From the IMG/VR virus record IMGVR_UViG_3300025009_000193, positions 1 through 43,285 of that record: 43,285 bases of DNA, one strand, 5' to 3'. The DNA is from a virus. The position numbers and the translations under genes are program-made. The notes under the pieces were generated by a model that was not told where the DNA came from, ran no database searches, and saw only the letters and a program-made list of their open reading frames with translations. This document shows positions 30,752 to 40,346 of the stretch, in pieces (the stretch's first letter is position 1; the number at the start of each line of letters is the position of its first letter).

Positions 30752-33700
30752 ATGGGACTGTTTTACGACCCTGATGACGAAGAAGCAAGAAAAAAGGTAA
30801 CAAGTGGAGCAACTTCCAAAAGCATGTTTCATGACCCAGACCTTGATAGACCAGCTCAACAACCTCAACCAGAACAGCAGGTAGAACAAAAGGTGGAAGA
30901 AACAAAACCAGTTGTACAAGAAAAGAAACAAAGCTTTTTTCAAAAGGTTGGAAGTAAGATTAAAGACATTTTTACTCCTGATAAACCAAAAGAAGAGAAA
31001 GCAAAAACAAAGGTTGAGCAAGTTATTAACTATACTCCAAGAACCAAGGATAGTGTAAAGAAATCTGCAGAGTTAGAGTCTGCTTCTATTGACGCTAGGT
31101 TGTCAGAACTAGAATCTCAAAGGTCTATGGTAATACAGTTTATAAACAGAGATGTAAAATCAATAGAGAAAAGAACTCCAGAAGAAAGAAAGCTTGAAGA
31201 GAAGAAGTGGGCTGAAATGGAAAGATTAAAGCTTGAATATATTGGAAACGAAAAGGTTGCAAAGGCGACTAGCATGGAAAATTTCTTAACAAAGTATCTT
31301 GACGAGGACTATAGGACTCTACAGAAAAGCAAACAACAGTTGCAAATGGTTGTTAAGAATACTCAAACAGGAAGAAGTAATAAGATAGAAGACCTTGCAA
31401 AAGAGGTTGGTATTACACTAGAGAGAGAAAACTTACCCCTTGGGATTGGTGGCCTTTTTGGTATTACAGAAGAATTAAAGAAGTCTTCTGTGAAAAACAA
31501 AATATCTAAAGGAGAGAAGTTAACAAAGTCAGAACAAGCTATTGAAACACAAATTAGAGCAGAGTCAGAGTTTAACCAAAGAGATGTTGGTGTGCTACAG
31601 GTTGCTTCTGGTGCTTTAGTTTCAACGCTTAGTATCATGGCAGACATTGGAGTCGGGAAAGCTTTAACAGGTGCTACAAAGACAGCTACCATATCGCAGA
31701 AAGTAATTAGCTCTCTTAAAACAGCAACCAAGGTTACTGCTACAACGCAATTAACTAGAGTTGTTGAGCAATTTTCAAGTAAACTTGGAGACCAATATAC
31801 TACAGTAGCAACAGAAGACGGTGGTTTTGAATTGATAAAAGTTAAAGAAGGAGATGTCCCATTAACAGCTGCTATATCTTCTATTGCAAATGTGTGGGGA
31901 AACAATGTGATTGAAACTCTTGGTGGAGACTTGGTTGATAGTGGGCTTAAAACAATATTTTCTCCACTAACGAAAGTGTTAGGAAAGTCTGCTAAGCTAC
32001 AATCTCTTGGTAATACGAAAGTAGCAAAAGTAATCAAGGAGATGTATATAAGTAAAACTCTAAGAGATTTAATTGCAAGAAACTCTCCTCTTGGTGAATT
32101 GTCAGAAGAGTTTATGTCTAACCAGTTTGACAAGTTTACTTCAGGGCAACCTTTAGGACTTACCAAAGACGAAGCTGAAAAGATTGCTGGTTCTACACTG
32201 CTTATGTGGGGGTTGTTAGCTCCTGCTGGAATAGTAGCAGACGCTACCAAGACTCAAATAACAGAGAAAGATTTAGCAAAACTAGCTCCAGTAGTTAGAG
32301 AAGAAATAGAAAATACTGTTGATTTATCAGAACCAATCTCTCAAGAAGACTTAAAACCTGTTATAGAAAGTATCGCAAGTCAAATAGAAGAAGGTAAGTT
32401 AAAAGCAAAAGACTTAATACCTGGAGCGACTACAACAGAAATAAAGAAAGGAGAAGTTGTTTTATATAATTCAACAGATAAAAAGATAACAGAAACTACC
32501 AAGGAATATAAAAAGGTTTTGGAAGTTGCTAACAGTCAAATAGATGTCTTACGAGACTTGGTTGAAAAGGGGGACGCTATTGCAAAAGAATTACTTTATG
32601 GAACTGGTACTAAAGAAAGAACCAAGATAGATTACGCCAAGGCTGATTACTACATACAACAAAAACTAGGTGGTCAGTACGAAGCGATTAAGTACAACAA
32701 CGAAGACAGACCTGCACTTGGAGCTGAGTATCACGATCTAAAAGAAAATAAGTTTTACGCAACAAGCGAAGCTGCTGCTAAGTTGTATCAGGCTCAGACA
32801 AGAGGGGAGAAGTATAACACAGAAGAGTTTAAGAGTTTTGTAGCAAAGGTGGGAGAATCTTTGAATAAAACAGAAAGACCTACTACCTTAGAAAAAGTGG
32901 GTATTGAGAAATTTATTGAAGAAAAACAATTAGATTCTAGTAGTATAAAAGTTGTAGACAATAGAAATTTTATTGTTGAAAACTCTGCTAACAAGAAAGC
33001 TCTTTTAATAGATATAAAACTTTCAAGGTTTGGTAAACCTAGGTTTGAAACACTTGCTCAGGATAAATATGAAAAAGGAAAGAGAAAGATCACAGACCCA
33101 ATAGAAGCTGTTTTAATGGAAGACGGTAGTTTAAAGATTACTGACGGAGCAAATCGTTTTAGTCAGGCGGTTGCAAACAAAGACGCTACTATTCCAGTTG
33201 TAGTAATAAAAGAAGACGGTACAATTCCTTCTTCTATAGAAATTAAGAAGGAAGTTATAAAGAAAGAAGGGGTTGTGCTTCAGAAGAAAAAAGAAGTCTC
33301 TATGGAAACAATAAAAGCCAAGATGAAGAAAAGACTTACTCCAGAAGAAGCGGCGGAAGCTCAAAGAAAGGTAGACGAAGAACTTAAACCTCTTATAGAA
33401 GATGAAGCAGACTTGTCCACAGAGCTTGTTCCAAAGAGAAAAAGAAGTAGTGCTGAGTATAGCGCCGCTATGTATACACCAGAGCAACAACAAAAGATTA
33501 ACGAAGCAATTTATAATAGTCCTAACGAAAATTTAGAGCATAGTTACCTTTCAAATCAGATTTCTAAAAAGAAAGACTTTGAACCTGCGGGTTCGGTAGA
33601 GGAGTTTAAAAGAAGAATAGACCAAATGCATAAGTTTGGACAGCTTTATAGTGTTCCAAGAAGAGGTGGACTTAGGTCTCCAGAAGCAGCAGGTGTGTAT

Positions 33701-36700
33701 ACAAGTGTTCCTATGGATTCAAAAAAGAGAAAGGAAAAATTAAAAAAGATTAAACTTCCAGAGGTGGGAGAGGTTAAAATTAAAGACGATTTTCTACTAC
33801 CTAACAAACTAGGATTGGAAGTGTTAGCTCACGAACTAGGACATGCACTTCATTATCAAATTACTGGTGGTACAGGAAAGTCCATAAGACCTATTTTTGA
33901 CGGTGGTAATTTAACAGATACGGAGTGGCAAGTTATACTTAAAGAGCTAGAAGCTGTTGAAGTAGCAACACAAGGTCAAGCGGCAGTAAACGCCAAACCA
34001 GAATACTATGGGAAAGAAACTGAGAAATTGGCATACTTTCTAGGCGCTTATGTTGCTAATCGTCCTTTGGTTACAAAGATTGCTCCAAACGCAATTAGCG
34101 CGTTTGTTGACCAATCAATGACACACCAGGTAATAGCTGATTACTTAGCTGCTACGAACGAAATGATAGACAAGGGCGCTGTTGTTTCTAAGTTTATTCC
34201 AGATAGAAGACAAAGATACCAAGCACTTCTTGGTAAAACAGTTGGAGACAAGGCGTTTATGGTAGAGCAAATTTACAAATCATCAGTAGATAGGTCTATT
34301 GTTGGTATTGCAAAACTAATGAAGGAAAAGTTTAAAGACATTAAGGACGACCCTTCTTTAATATACAAAGCTGCAGACGGAATTACCCATACAACAGACG
34401 GAAAACCTGCTTTTGGAACTAAAGATTATGTATATCCAGAAGACGGAAAAACTTTTAATGAGCAAGAGGTAATAGGGTATGCAAGGTTAAAATACAAAAT
34501 AGAAGTATCTAAAACAGACGGAAGTCAAAGAGCTTGGGTTTGGAGATATACACCAAAACAAGCAGAAGCCAACTATAAAAAGCTTTCTCCAGCAGGAAAG
34601 AAACTAATTAAAGGTTTTACTGCCGATTTAACAGAAGCAAAAGATTGGTTTAATAGGAATGTAATAGCTCAAACTTACAGTATAGATCAATCTGTTGAAG
34701 GGTGGATACATAGGATATATAAACCAGAAGAAACTAAAGGTGTCTTTGGTTGGAAAAGATTACAAAGAAAAACTGCAAGTATGTTACAACACAGGAAATT
34801 ATCTACTGCAGAAGCTTTGCAAAAAGGGTTGGTTGAAGATTTACAAAAATCTATGTTAACTGCGCTTGTAGATTATGAGACTAAAAAGAGCTTCAACCAA
34901 ATGGTAGAACAAATGTTTGGTACTGTTGTACTTCCTGTTGCAAAAGGTACTCCACTTAAAGAAGGGTGGGTAGAAGTAAGTGGGAATATATACTCTGGCA
35001 TTGCTAAAAAGTTTGAAAAGGGAAGGACTGTATTAGTTGAAGACGGAAAGAAAATAGTTGTTCCAACAAGAAACTATCAAATGCCAAAGGATATTTATGA
35101 TAGGTTTAAGTATTACTCTGATGTAGCAACAGAAGCAAGTCTTGTTACAAAGGCTATGGATTTACTTTATAAATGGTGGAGAATAAACATTCTTACTCAC
35201 CCTGGAACTGTTGCAACCAACTTTGTTGGTGGTGGTATTCAGTATATGTCTAAGGTTGTAGAAGATTTTTACCTAGACGCTATGTTTATGCCAGGAGATG
35301 TTAAGAAAAAAGAAGCTCCTTTTGCACAGACTAGGCTTAACATGAAAGCTTTGTTTATAGCACTCAGTCCAAAAGGGTGGCAGAATGCTCCAGAGTGGTT
35401 ATATGGAGGAGACTCTTCAACAAGCTTTGGCATGGTTAGAGAGAATAAAACCGCAGTAGACAAAGCAAATCAGAGCATGGACGCAGCAGCTAGTAAGATG
35501 TTGTTCACATTTAATGCGGTTGAGAACTACTGGAAAAAAGTTATTACTTATTCTGTAGTAGGAAAAGGAAAGGTGGAGCAACTAGCTTCTCAGAGCGTCT
35601 TTGACCAACTTACGAAAGACCAAGAGGCGCTTATGAGAGATATTTATGACAATATAGATATGTATGGTTACGACTATGGGAATAGGGCAAAGTTACTAGA
35701 AGGATACGCAGAAGGAAGTTCAGGTAAGGTTGTTACCGCCCTTAAACCGTTCCTAACATATCTTTATAAATACGAAAAGCATTTAGAGAGTTATGTAACA
35801 GGAGCATTTGACTCTTCTATACCTCCACAGCAAAGAATAGCAAAGGTTATGACACTTGCAACTATGATTGGTTTAATGTTGGCGGCACAAGCTTGGAGAG
35901 ATGATGAAAAAGAAACACCAGAGGGAGACGAAAACACAGACCCAAGACTCAGAGCTAGAGGAAGAACTTATATAGGAAAGGATAAGGAGGGAAACGAGAT
36001 ATTTGCAAGAACATCTAAATATCCGTTTGCCGATATAGCAGACGCTATTAAAGCTATTTCTCAAGGGGATAGTCAAACAGTGGTTGATATTATCCAAGAT
36101 AAAGTAGGTGCATTAAGTCCACTAGCAAAAATACTTCTTTATTCTATGGGTTATACCAACGACTTTGAAAAGTACACACCAAAAGAAGTGTTGTTCTCTG
36201 ACACAGTTGCGAGTTATGTACCTGCATATAGAATACTTAACGACTTATCTCAGTCATTAGATCCGTTTAAGAGAAAGAAAACAAAGTGGTATCAGTCTTT
36301 TACAAGTTTAATTCCTTTGGTTGGTGCTTCAGAAGAAACCTTGACTGCGCTTCGTGGTGATAAGAAGGTTTTAAAGATACCTGCAGAGGGAACAGTTAGT
36401 GCAGATGTACCAGGACGAACTACTAAAGATGTTGATGTTAGAAATTACTGGCAGGATAATCTATTATCATTCTTTACTGGTGTATACTTAACCAGGATTA
36501 ATCCAGAGTATGCGAAGGCAGTTGAACTTAGGGAAGCTAAAAAAGAAGAAGAAGCTAAAGAAAAAGCTGAGTATGAGGGAACATTAAAAGAAGCTGCGAC
36601 AACATACCTTGCGAACCCAAGTAAAACTACAATGAAAGAACTTTATAACAACTTGGTTAGAGAAAAGTACGGAGACACTTCTCCAAAGGTGGAATCAAGA

Positions 36701-36985
36701 GGGAAGACTCAAATTAGAAAAGATTTAAAAGAACAAATACTTTTAGAGTCAGACATAGCACACCCTGAATTTATAACAGGTAGTGGTAGTAACGCTACAA
36801 AAGCAGATTTCTTAGCTGATTATAAAGAGGAAATGGGTGATGAAGAATTTAAAAACTACCTTCAAACATTGTGGAAAGCAGAGGTTATTAGCAGCGAGTT
36901 ATTAGATGTCTTGATTAACAACGATACTATTACAAGTGGACTAGCAGATTCTATTAAAAAACAAAATAGAACGGGCTTCTTCTAA
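30752..36985 (+). CDS. Giant polyvalent-type virion protein with ParB-like and metallopeptidase domains
   Basis: 2,077 residues. N-terminal 1-110 is Pro/Gln/Lys-rich and disordered. Residues about 770-830 (DPIEAVLMEDGSLKITDGA) match a ParB-like fold. The zinc peptidase motif HELGH lies near 1027, with a likely third ligand in KETEKLAYF about 60 residues on, as in the MPTase-PolyVal family. Near 1471-1500, LLYKWWRINILTHPGTVATN resembles the LPD38 region of large polyvalent proteins. Such proteins are packaged and delivered with phage DNA to disarm the host. There is no RNA polymerase signature. It is the largest gene in the window and replaces a tape measure in this gene order. Confidence 0.75.
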   Translation: MGLFYDPDDEEARKKVTSGATSKSMFHDPDLDRPAQQPQPEQQVEQKVEETKPVVQEKKQSFFQKVGSKIKDIFTPDKPKEEKAKTKVEQVINYTPRTKDSVKKSAELESASIDARLSELESQRSMVIQFINRDVKSIEKRTPEERKLEEKKWAEMERLKLEYIGNEKVAKATSMENFLTKYLDEDYRTLQKSKQQLQMVVKNTQTGRSNKIEDLAKEVGITLERENLPLGIGGLFGITEELKKSSVKNKISKGEKLTKSEQAIETQIRAESEFNQRDVGVLQVASGALVSTLSIMADIGVGKALTGATKTATISQKVISSLKTATKVTATTQLTRVVEQFSSKLGDQYTTVATEDGGFELIKVKEGDVPLTAAISSIANVWGNNVIETLGGDLVDSGLKTIFSPLTKVLGKSAKLQSLGNTKVAKVIKEMYISKTLRDLIARNSPLGELSEEFMSNQFDKFTSGQPLGLTKDEAEKIAGSTLLMWGLLAPAGIVADATKTQITEKDLAKLAPVVREEIENTVDLSEPISQEDLKPVIESIASQIEEGKLKAKDLIPGATTTEIKKGEVVLYNSTDKKITETTKEYKKVLEVANSQIDVLRDLVEKGDAIAKELLYGTGTKERTKIDYAKADYYIQQKLGGQYEAIKYNNEDRPALGAEYHDLKENKFYATSEAAAKLYQAQTRGEKYNTEEFKSFVAKVGESLNKTERPTTLEKVGIEKFIEEKQLDSSSIKVVDNRNFIVENSANKKALLIDIKLSRFGKPRFETLAQDKYEKGKRKITDPIEAVLMEDGSLKITDGANRFSQAVANKDATIPVVVIKEDGTIPSSIEIKKEVIKKEGVVLQKKKEVSMETIKAKMKKRLTPEEAAEAQRKVDEELKPLIEDEADLSTELVPKRKRSSAEYSAAMYTPEQQQKINEAIYNSPNENLEHSYLSNQISKKKDFEPAGSVEEFKRRIDQMHKFGQLYSVPRRGGLRSPEAAGVYTSVPMDSKKRKEKLKKIKLPEVGEVKIKDDFLLPNKLGLEVLAHELGHALHYQITGGTGKSIRPIFDGGNLTDTEWQVILKELEAVEVATQGQAAVNAKPEYYGKETEKLAYFLGAYVANRPLVTKIAPNAISAFVDQSMTHQVIADYLAATNEMIDKGAVVSKFIPDRRQRYQALLGKTVGDKAFMVEQIYKSSVDRSIVGIAKLMKEKFKDIKDDPSLIYKAADGITHTTDGKPAFGTKDYVYPEDGKTFNEQEVIGYARLKYKIEVSKTDGSQRAWVWRYTPKQAEANYKKLSPAGKKLIKGFTADLTEAKDWFNRNVIAQTYSIDQSVEGWIHRIYKPEETKGVFGWKRLQRKTASMLQHRKLSTAEALQKGLVEDLQKSMLTALVDYETKKSFNQMVEQMFGTVVLPVAKGTPLKEGWVEVSGNIYSGIAKKFEKGRTVLVEDGKKIVVPTRNYQMPKDIYDRFKYYSDVATEASLVTKAMDLLYKWWRINILTHPGTVATNFVGGGIQYMSKVVEDFYLDAMFMPGDVKKKEAPFAQTRLNMKALFIALSPKGWQNAPEWLYGGDSSTSFGMVRENKTAVDKANQSMDAAASKMLFTFNAVENYWKKVITYSVVGKGKVEQLASQSVFDQLTKDQEALMRDIYDNIDMYGYDYGNRAKLLEGYAEGSSGKVVTALKPFLTYLYKYEKHLESYVTGAFDSSIPPQQRIAKVMTLATMIGLMLAAQAWRDDEKETPEGDENTDPRLRARGRTYIGKDKEGNEIFARTSKYPFADIADAIKAISQGDSQTVVDIIQDKVGALSPLAKILLYSMGYTNDFEKYTPKEVLFSDTVASYVPAYRILNDLSQSLDPFKRKKTKWYQSFTSLIPLVGASEETLTALRGDKKVLKIPAEGTVSADVPGRTTKDVDVRNYWQDNLLSFFTGVYLTRINPEYAKAVELREAKKEEEAKEKAEYEGTLKEAATTYLANPSKTTMKELYNNLVREKYGDTSPKVESRGKTQIRKDLKEQILLESDIAHPEFITGSGSNATKADFLADYKEEMGDEEFKNYLQTLWKAEVISSELLDVLINNDTITSGLADSIKKQNRTGFF

Positions 36986-37023
36986 TGTATAATATAAGTA
37001 TACTAACATGATAAAAAAGGGAT

Positions 37024-37245
37024 ATGGCAAAAAGCAACGCAGTTACACTAGCAGAAATACAGCTTACACTAAAGGGGATAGAGCAAGATATAACAGAGCT
37101 TAAACAGAATAGTGTTAGTAGGGAGGCTTATGACAATCTTAATGATAGACTAAAGAAAATGGAAGAGAATCAGAGTAAAATGATTTGGGCAATAGTTTTA
37201 GCGGTAGCGGGAGCAGTGTTAAATTCAGTTATCAAGGGACTATGA
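37024..37245 (+). CDS. XhlA-like lysis-associated membrane protein
   Basis: 73 residues. A coiled coil (residues 8-50, GIEQDITELKQ...NLNDRLKKMEENQ) is followed by one C-terminal membrane span (IWAIVLAVAGAVLNSVI). This is the layout of XhlA/haemolysin-like holin partners of Gram-positive phages. Its stop overlaps the next start as ATGA. It begins the lysis cassette. Confidence 0.75.
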   Translation: MAKSNAVTLAEIQLTLKGIEQDITELKQNSVSREAYDNLNDRLKKMEENQSKMIWAIVLAVAGAVLNSVIKGL

Positions 37246-37712
37246 AAAACGAAAACAGAAAAGTATTTGCAGTAATGAAAGATAGTACAAAGATAAATGG
37301 TATTTTGTTAAACATAGTGCTGTTTATAATGATTGGTCTTTTAGCAATCTTAACATACTGGAACTTGTATCCGTACGACATTGTAGATTGGAAAATAGAC
37401 CACTACCAAACTACTAAAGATGTTTATGTTGTAGGAGAAACCCTTACATATAGGACTGCGTTTTGTAAGAAAGGTGATTATGTAGCTCAACAAATAAGAA
37501 GATTGCAAGACGGTGTTGTATATCTGTTTCCAGATTTAACTTCAAGTACACAAGCAGGTTGTTTAGATTTCATATCAACAAGTACAACTGTTCCTAATGT
37601 TCCAGAGGGTGAGTATTTCTTCCAGGTAGAGTTTGTATATAAGGTTAATCCTATAAGAGAGATACACTATACAATGCAAAGTAATTGGTTTATGATTGAA
37701 AGAGCGGATTAA
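37242..37712 (+). CDS. Membrane-anchored exported protein of lysis cassette
   Basis: 156 residues from ATG 37242, which overlaps the previous stop as ATGA; the longer frame from 37185 lies wholly inside that gene. One N-terminal membrane span (residues about 21-42, ILLNIVLFIMIGLLAILTYW) precedes an outer beta-rich domain with two Cys (about 74 and 104). Could act at the envelope during lysis or exclude other phages. No family name. Confidence 0.6.
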   Translation: MKNENRKVFAVMKDSTKINGILLNIVLFIMIGLLAILTYWNLYPYDIVDWKIDHYQTTKDVYVVGETLTYRTAFCKKGDYVAQQIRRLQDGVVYLFPDLTSSTQAGCLDFISTSTTVPNVPEGEYFFQVEFVYKVNPIREIHYTMQSNWFMIERAD

Positions 37713-37729
37713 TTTGTTATTAACAAATA

Positions 37730-38281
37730 ATGGCTAAGTGGGTGGATATACCAAATGCATTTCCTTATCAAGTTACCCGAGAGGGACGAGTCAGAAGAGA
37801 GAAATCTCCTTTTTTTGCAGTACATAAATCTGGAAAAGTCTTCTTAAACTATACACCTTTAAAAGAAATTAAACCTTGGGACAACGGGAGAGGTTATAAG
37901 ATGTTTGGTGTTAGTGTAAAACCAAGAAGGATTAAATATGTTCACAGAGCAGTGGCAGAAACTTTCATTAAAAACCCCAATAACTATCCAGAGATTAATC
38001 ATAAAGACGGGAATAAGTCTAATAACAATGTCAACAACTTAGAATGGTCTAATAGAAGTCTAAACATGCGCCATGCCATGCGTACAGGACTCTTTGTTAA
38101 TCGTGGAGAAGCAGTTAAAAACTCCAAACTTAAAGAGTATCAGGTTAGAAAAATTAAAATGGCATTAGAATTAGGAATAAAACCCAGTGAATTAGAAAAA
38201 ATGTTTTCTGTAGAAAGGGGAACTATAGGAGATATTAAAAGAAATAGAAACTGGAAACATATTAAATTAAATATATTATAA
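37730..38281 (+). CDS. NUMOD4/HNH homing endonuclease
   Basis: 183 residues. The N-terminal WVDIPNAFPYQVTREGRVRR matches the NUMOD4 DNA-binding motif. The HNH centre is HRAVAETFIKNPNNYPEINH...NNVNNLEWSN (about 70-107) with metal-site His at 89. The C-terminal helix-turn-helix (EYQVRKIKMALELGIKPSELEKMF) resembles other DNA-binding tails of this class. It is a free-standing mobile endonuclease that spreads into allelic sites. It splits the lysis cassette between the XhlA-like pair and the amidase. Confidence 0.85.
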   Translation: MAKWVDIPNAFPYQVTREGRVRREKSPFFAVHKSGKVFLNYTPLKEIKPWDNGRGYKMFGVSVKPRRIKYVHRAVAETFIKNPNNYPEINHKDGNKSNNNVNNLEWSNRSLNMRHAMRTGLFVNRGEAVKNSKLKEYQVRKIKMALELGIKPSELEKMFSVERGTIGDIKRNRNWKHIKLNIL

Positions 38282-38282
38282 T

Positions 38283-39452
38283 ATGGCTAGATATATACAA
38301 GGTTATAAATACCTCACAATTCACCATACAGTGAGCAGTGCAGCAACAACGAAAGCTGACCTCCCTGTTCTTGCGAGATCAATGGAGACTTACCACAAGA
38401 CTAAATCGTGGGCTGAAGACTTTAAAACTGGTGGAGAGTTTGGTTATTACTATCTTTCGTATCATTATCTTTTTGCCCAAGACGGTAGTTATATGCAAGT
38501 TCATGACACCAAGTATCAAAGAGTACATGCAACAGACACAGCAAGAGGAGACACCTCTCACAACCTTCATGGTATAGCTATTTCAGTAGTTGGCAATATG
38601 AGTACAACAGTACCTTCTCCTGCTCTAAAGGAGGGTATAGCGCAGCTATGTGCCGAGCTGGAGCGCAAGTATGGAGTAAGCTTTGCTATTCGTGGTCATA
38701 AAGAAACCTGTTTATATGTTAACAACGGCGTTGTTTACTATCCAGAAAAGACGGGGGTGTACTACACTGGTTGTCCAGGGGATTATATGGGGACATCAAA
38801 AAGCGGTGTAATTAGTGACCTCATAGTTAGAGTCAATGCGATACTAACTACAAAGCCGTGGTATGAGACAGTTGTTCCAAAGAAAATAAGACTTGTTAAT
38901 CCTGGTGTTGCATACCTTTATTCCATTGATACGCAAGAGAAGATTAAGGAGTACGCACCAAACACAGTGATAGGAGTGGACTACACTTGGGAAGGTTATT
39001 ATGTAACCGAGTTCAGTGTGTCTAGTAAAATTAAAAACGGATTTAAAATAGGCGAGTGGAAGGAGTTTGTTCCAGAGGATAACTTAGAGACTTGTAAACT
39101 AGAGGTTGTTAGACTTAGGGACGAATTGACTGCACTTCAGACAACCTACGACACGCTAAAACTCAGTCTGGAAGAGAACAATTTGTTGGTAGATGAGCTA
39201 AACAAAACGGTACGAGACCTAAATACGAAAGTTGCAGAACTTGAAATTAAGCTCTCAGAAAAAGCTATAATTATAAGAGGGAAAGAAGAGGAAATTGTTA
39301 GTCTAAAACAAACGATTGCAGACAACAAAAAGAAGATTGAAGAGTTAGAGAAAAGCTTGTTAACCTGCTCAGCTAAAGCCGTTGAACAAATGACTTGGGC
39401 AGAGATACTCTCTGGTGTATTAACCAAGCTAAAGGGAAGTCAACCAGAATAA
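38283..39452 (+). CDS. N-acetylmuramoyl-L-alanine amidase (endolysin)
   Basis: 389 residues. Residues 1-180 are an Amidase_2/T7-lysozyme-type domain: zinc ligands expected at H14 or H15 (LTIHHT), H139 (RGHKE) and C164 (TGCPGD), with HYLFAQDG matching the family core. It cleaves the bond between MurNAc and the L-Ala of peptidoglycan. Residues about 195-260 could be a wall-binding or linker part, and 270-365 is a coiled coil. No signal peptide is seen, so it relies on the holin. It follows the homing endonuclease by one base. Confidence 0.85.
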   Translation: MARYIQGYKYLTIHHTVSSAATTKADLPVLARSMETYHKTKSWAEDFKTGGEFGYYYLSYHYLFAQDGSYMQVHDTKYQRVHATDTARGDTSHNLHGIAISVVGNMSTTVPSPALKEGIAQLCAELERKYGVSFAIRGHKETCLYVNNGVVYYPEKTGVYYTGCPGDYMGTSKSGVISDLIVRVNAILTTKPWYETVVPKKIRLVNPGVAYLYSIDTQEKIKEYAPNTVIGVDYTWEGYYVTEFSVSSKIKNGFKIGEWKEFVPEDNLETCKLEVVRLRDELTALQTTYDTLKLSLEENNLLVDELNKTVRDLNTKVAELEIKLSEKAIIIRGKEEEIVSLKQTIADNKKKIEELEKSLLTCSAKAVEQMTWAEILSGVLTKLKGSQPE

Positions 39453-39469
39453 GTTTTTAAAAGTCTTAA

Positions 39470-39616
39470 ATGGATAATCTGCCTAAGACGCTGGAAACAG
39501 TAGGTAACACTTGGAAGAGACATGATAGACGACTAGAAATGTTTGTAAACACAGTAATCTTTGGGAGTGTTGGAGTTATTACTTTTGTTTTAATTTTAAT
39601 AGGAAAAAGACTATGA
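39470..39616 (+). CDS. 48-residue single-span membrane protein
   Basis: Starts MDNLPKTLETVGNTWKRHDRR, with a hydrophobic C-terminal span (VIFGSVGVITFVLILIG). The stop overlaps the next start as ATGA. It is part of a run of three tiny membrane genes between the amidase and the holin. It could be a lysis regulator; no family is recognised. Confidence 0.5.
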   Translation: MDNLPKTLETVGNTWKRHDRRLEMFVNTVIFGSVGVITFVLILIGKRL

Positions 39617-39696
39617 ACTGGTGGTTAATGACGGGGATAATCTTTTTAAGTATAGGGTTAATAATTATATTGTTTACTAAGGAGGTAGAAAAATGA
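39613..39696 (+). CDS. 27-residue membrane peptide (MNWW type)
   Basis: Coupled by ATGA to both neighbours. The peptide is MNWWLMTGIIFLSIGLIIILFTKEVEK: one span and a charged end. Its first four residues match the next gene, so the two are likely a duplicate pair. Translated only if the coupling is real; the double ATGA supports it. Confidence 0.45.
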   Translation: MNWWLMTGIIFLSIGLIIILFTKEVEK

Positions 39697-39779
39697 ACTG
39701 GTGGTACTTATTCTTTGCGTTGGGTTTGTTAGCAGTTCTATTTCTATGTGCCGTTCGTAGTAGATACGGTGACGATTAA
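39693..39779 (+). CDS. 28-residue membrane peptide (MNWW type)
   Basis: Starts MNWWYLFFALGLLAVLFL and ends with a basic/acidic tail. A strong Shine-Dalgarno (AAGGAGG, 39679-39685) lies 7 bases before the start, one of only a few in the window. The 3' end overlaps the beginning of the holin gene. Confidence 0.5.
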   Translation: MNWWYLFFALGLLAVLFLCAVRSRYGDD

Positions 39780-40074
39780 ATTTTTAATAAACAAAACAGT
39801 GAGTAAACTATTTACACCAGAACAGTGGGATAGCTTTAAGTGGAGAGTCATAAACGGATTTAGAAGTTTTGTACTCCCAATAGTAGTAGGTGTTATTTAT
39901 GTAGACCTACAAGCCACACCAGATGATTTAAGTGGACTTCTACATGGGCATTTGTGGGTGAAAGTAGGGTATGCAATTATAATCACACTCTTGGGAAGTT
40001 TGTCACTTGGAACTGAGAAGTTAACAAGAATGAAAATTGAAGATAGAGCGATAAAAGAGACTGAAAATATTTAA
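39748..40074 (+). CDS. Putative holin
   Basis: Up to 108 residues. Two membrane spans are visible (about 40-55, FVLPIVVGVIYVDL; 73-92, VGYAIIITLLGSLSLG), with charged ends, as in phage holins. No ATG exists near the 5' end; GTG 39748 is the longest option and GTG 39769 is an alternative that fits the stop of the previous gene. It permits the amidase to reach the cell wall. Confidence 0.6.
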   Translation: MPFVVDTVTIKFLINKTVSKLFTPEQWDSFKWRVINGFRSFVLPIVVGVIYVDLQATPDDLSGLLHGHLWVKVGYAIIITLLGSLSLGTEKLTRMKIEDRAIKETENI

Positions 40075-40093
40075 ATTTTAATATTAAAAAACC

Positions 40094-40285
40094 ATGGATA
40101 TTAAAGGTATTTTGATATTGATATTGCGGATATTGTTATGGGCGTTGGTGGCGTTCCTAGTTTTAATGTTAGTTAAGTGGGTGTTAGCACTTATAGGAAT
40201 AGTTATACCAGCAATTGTGTTTACTATTTTAATTGTTATTTTCATAATAATAATCATTATGAAATTCGTGGGAGCATTAGGATAA
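40094..40285 (+). CDS. 63-residue membrane protein
   Basis: Almost entirely hydrophobic: two spans (about 4-28 and 31-58) separated by a short turn with Lys. It lies just before the cassette terminator. It could be a second holin, antiholin or pinholin-like protein. The start ATG 40094 has an AT-rich leader without Shine-Dalgarno. Confidence 0.6.
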   Translation: MDIKGILILILRILLWALVAFLVLMLVKWVLALIGIVIPAIVFTILIVIFIIIIIMKFVGALG

Positions 40286-40292
40286 TGATACA

Positions 40293-40317
40293 GGGGGAGA
40301 AATCCCCCTTTTTTTTT
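40293..40317 (+). terminator. Intrinsic terminator after lysis cassette
   Basis: GGGGGA-GAAA-TCCCCC forms a 6-base GC-rich stem capped by a GAAA tetraloop and is followed by nine T. Confidence 0.9.
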
Positions 40318-40346
40318 CTACAATTTAAACTTGACCCGACCAGAAC

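Noticed and set aside
31363-32250. Long minus-strand frame (295 codons) inside the giant gene
   Set aside because: It is antisense to a continuous, domain-bearing 2,077-residue gene, with no leader and a biased Ser/Leu/Pro composition typical of a shadow frame.
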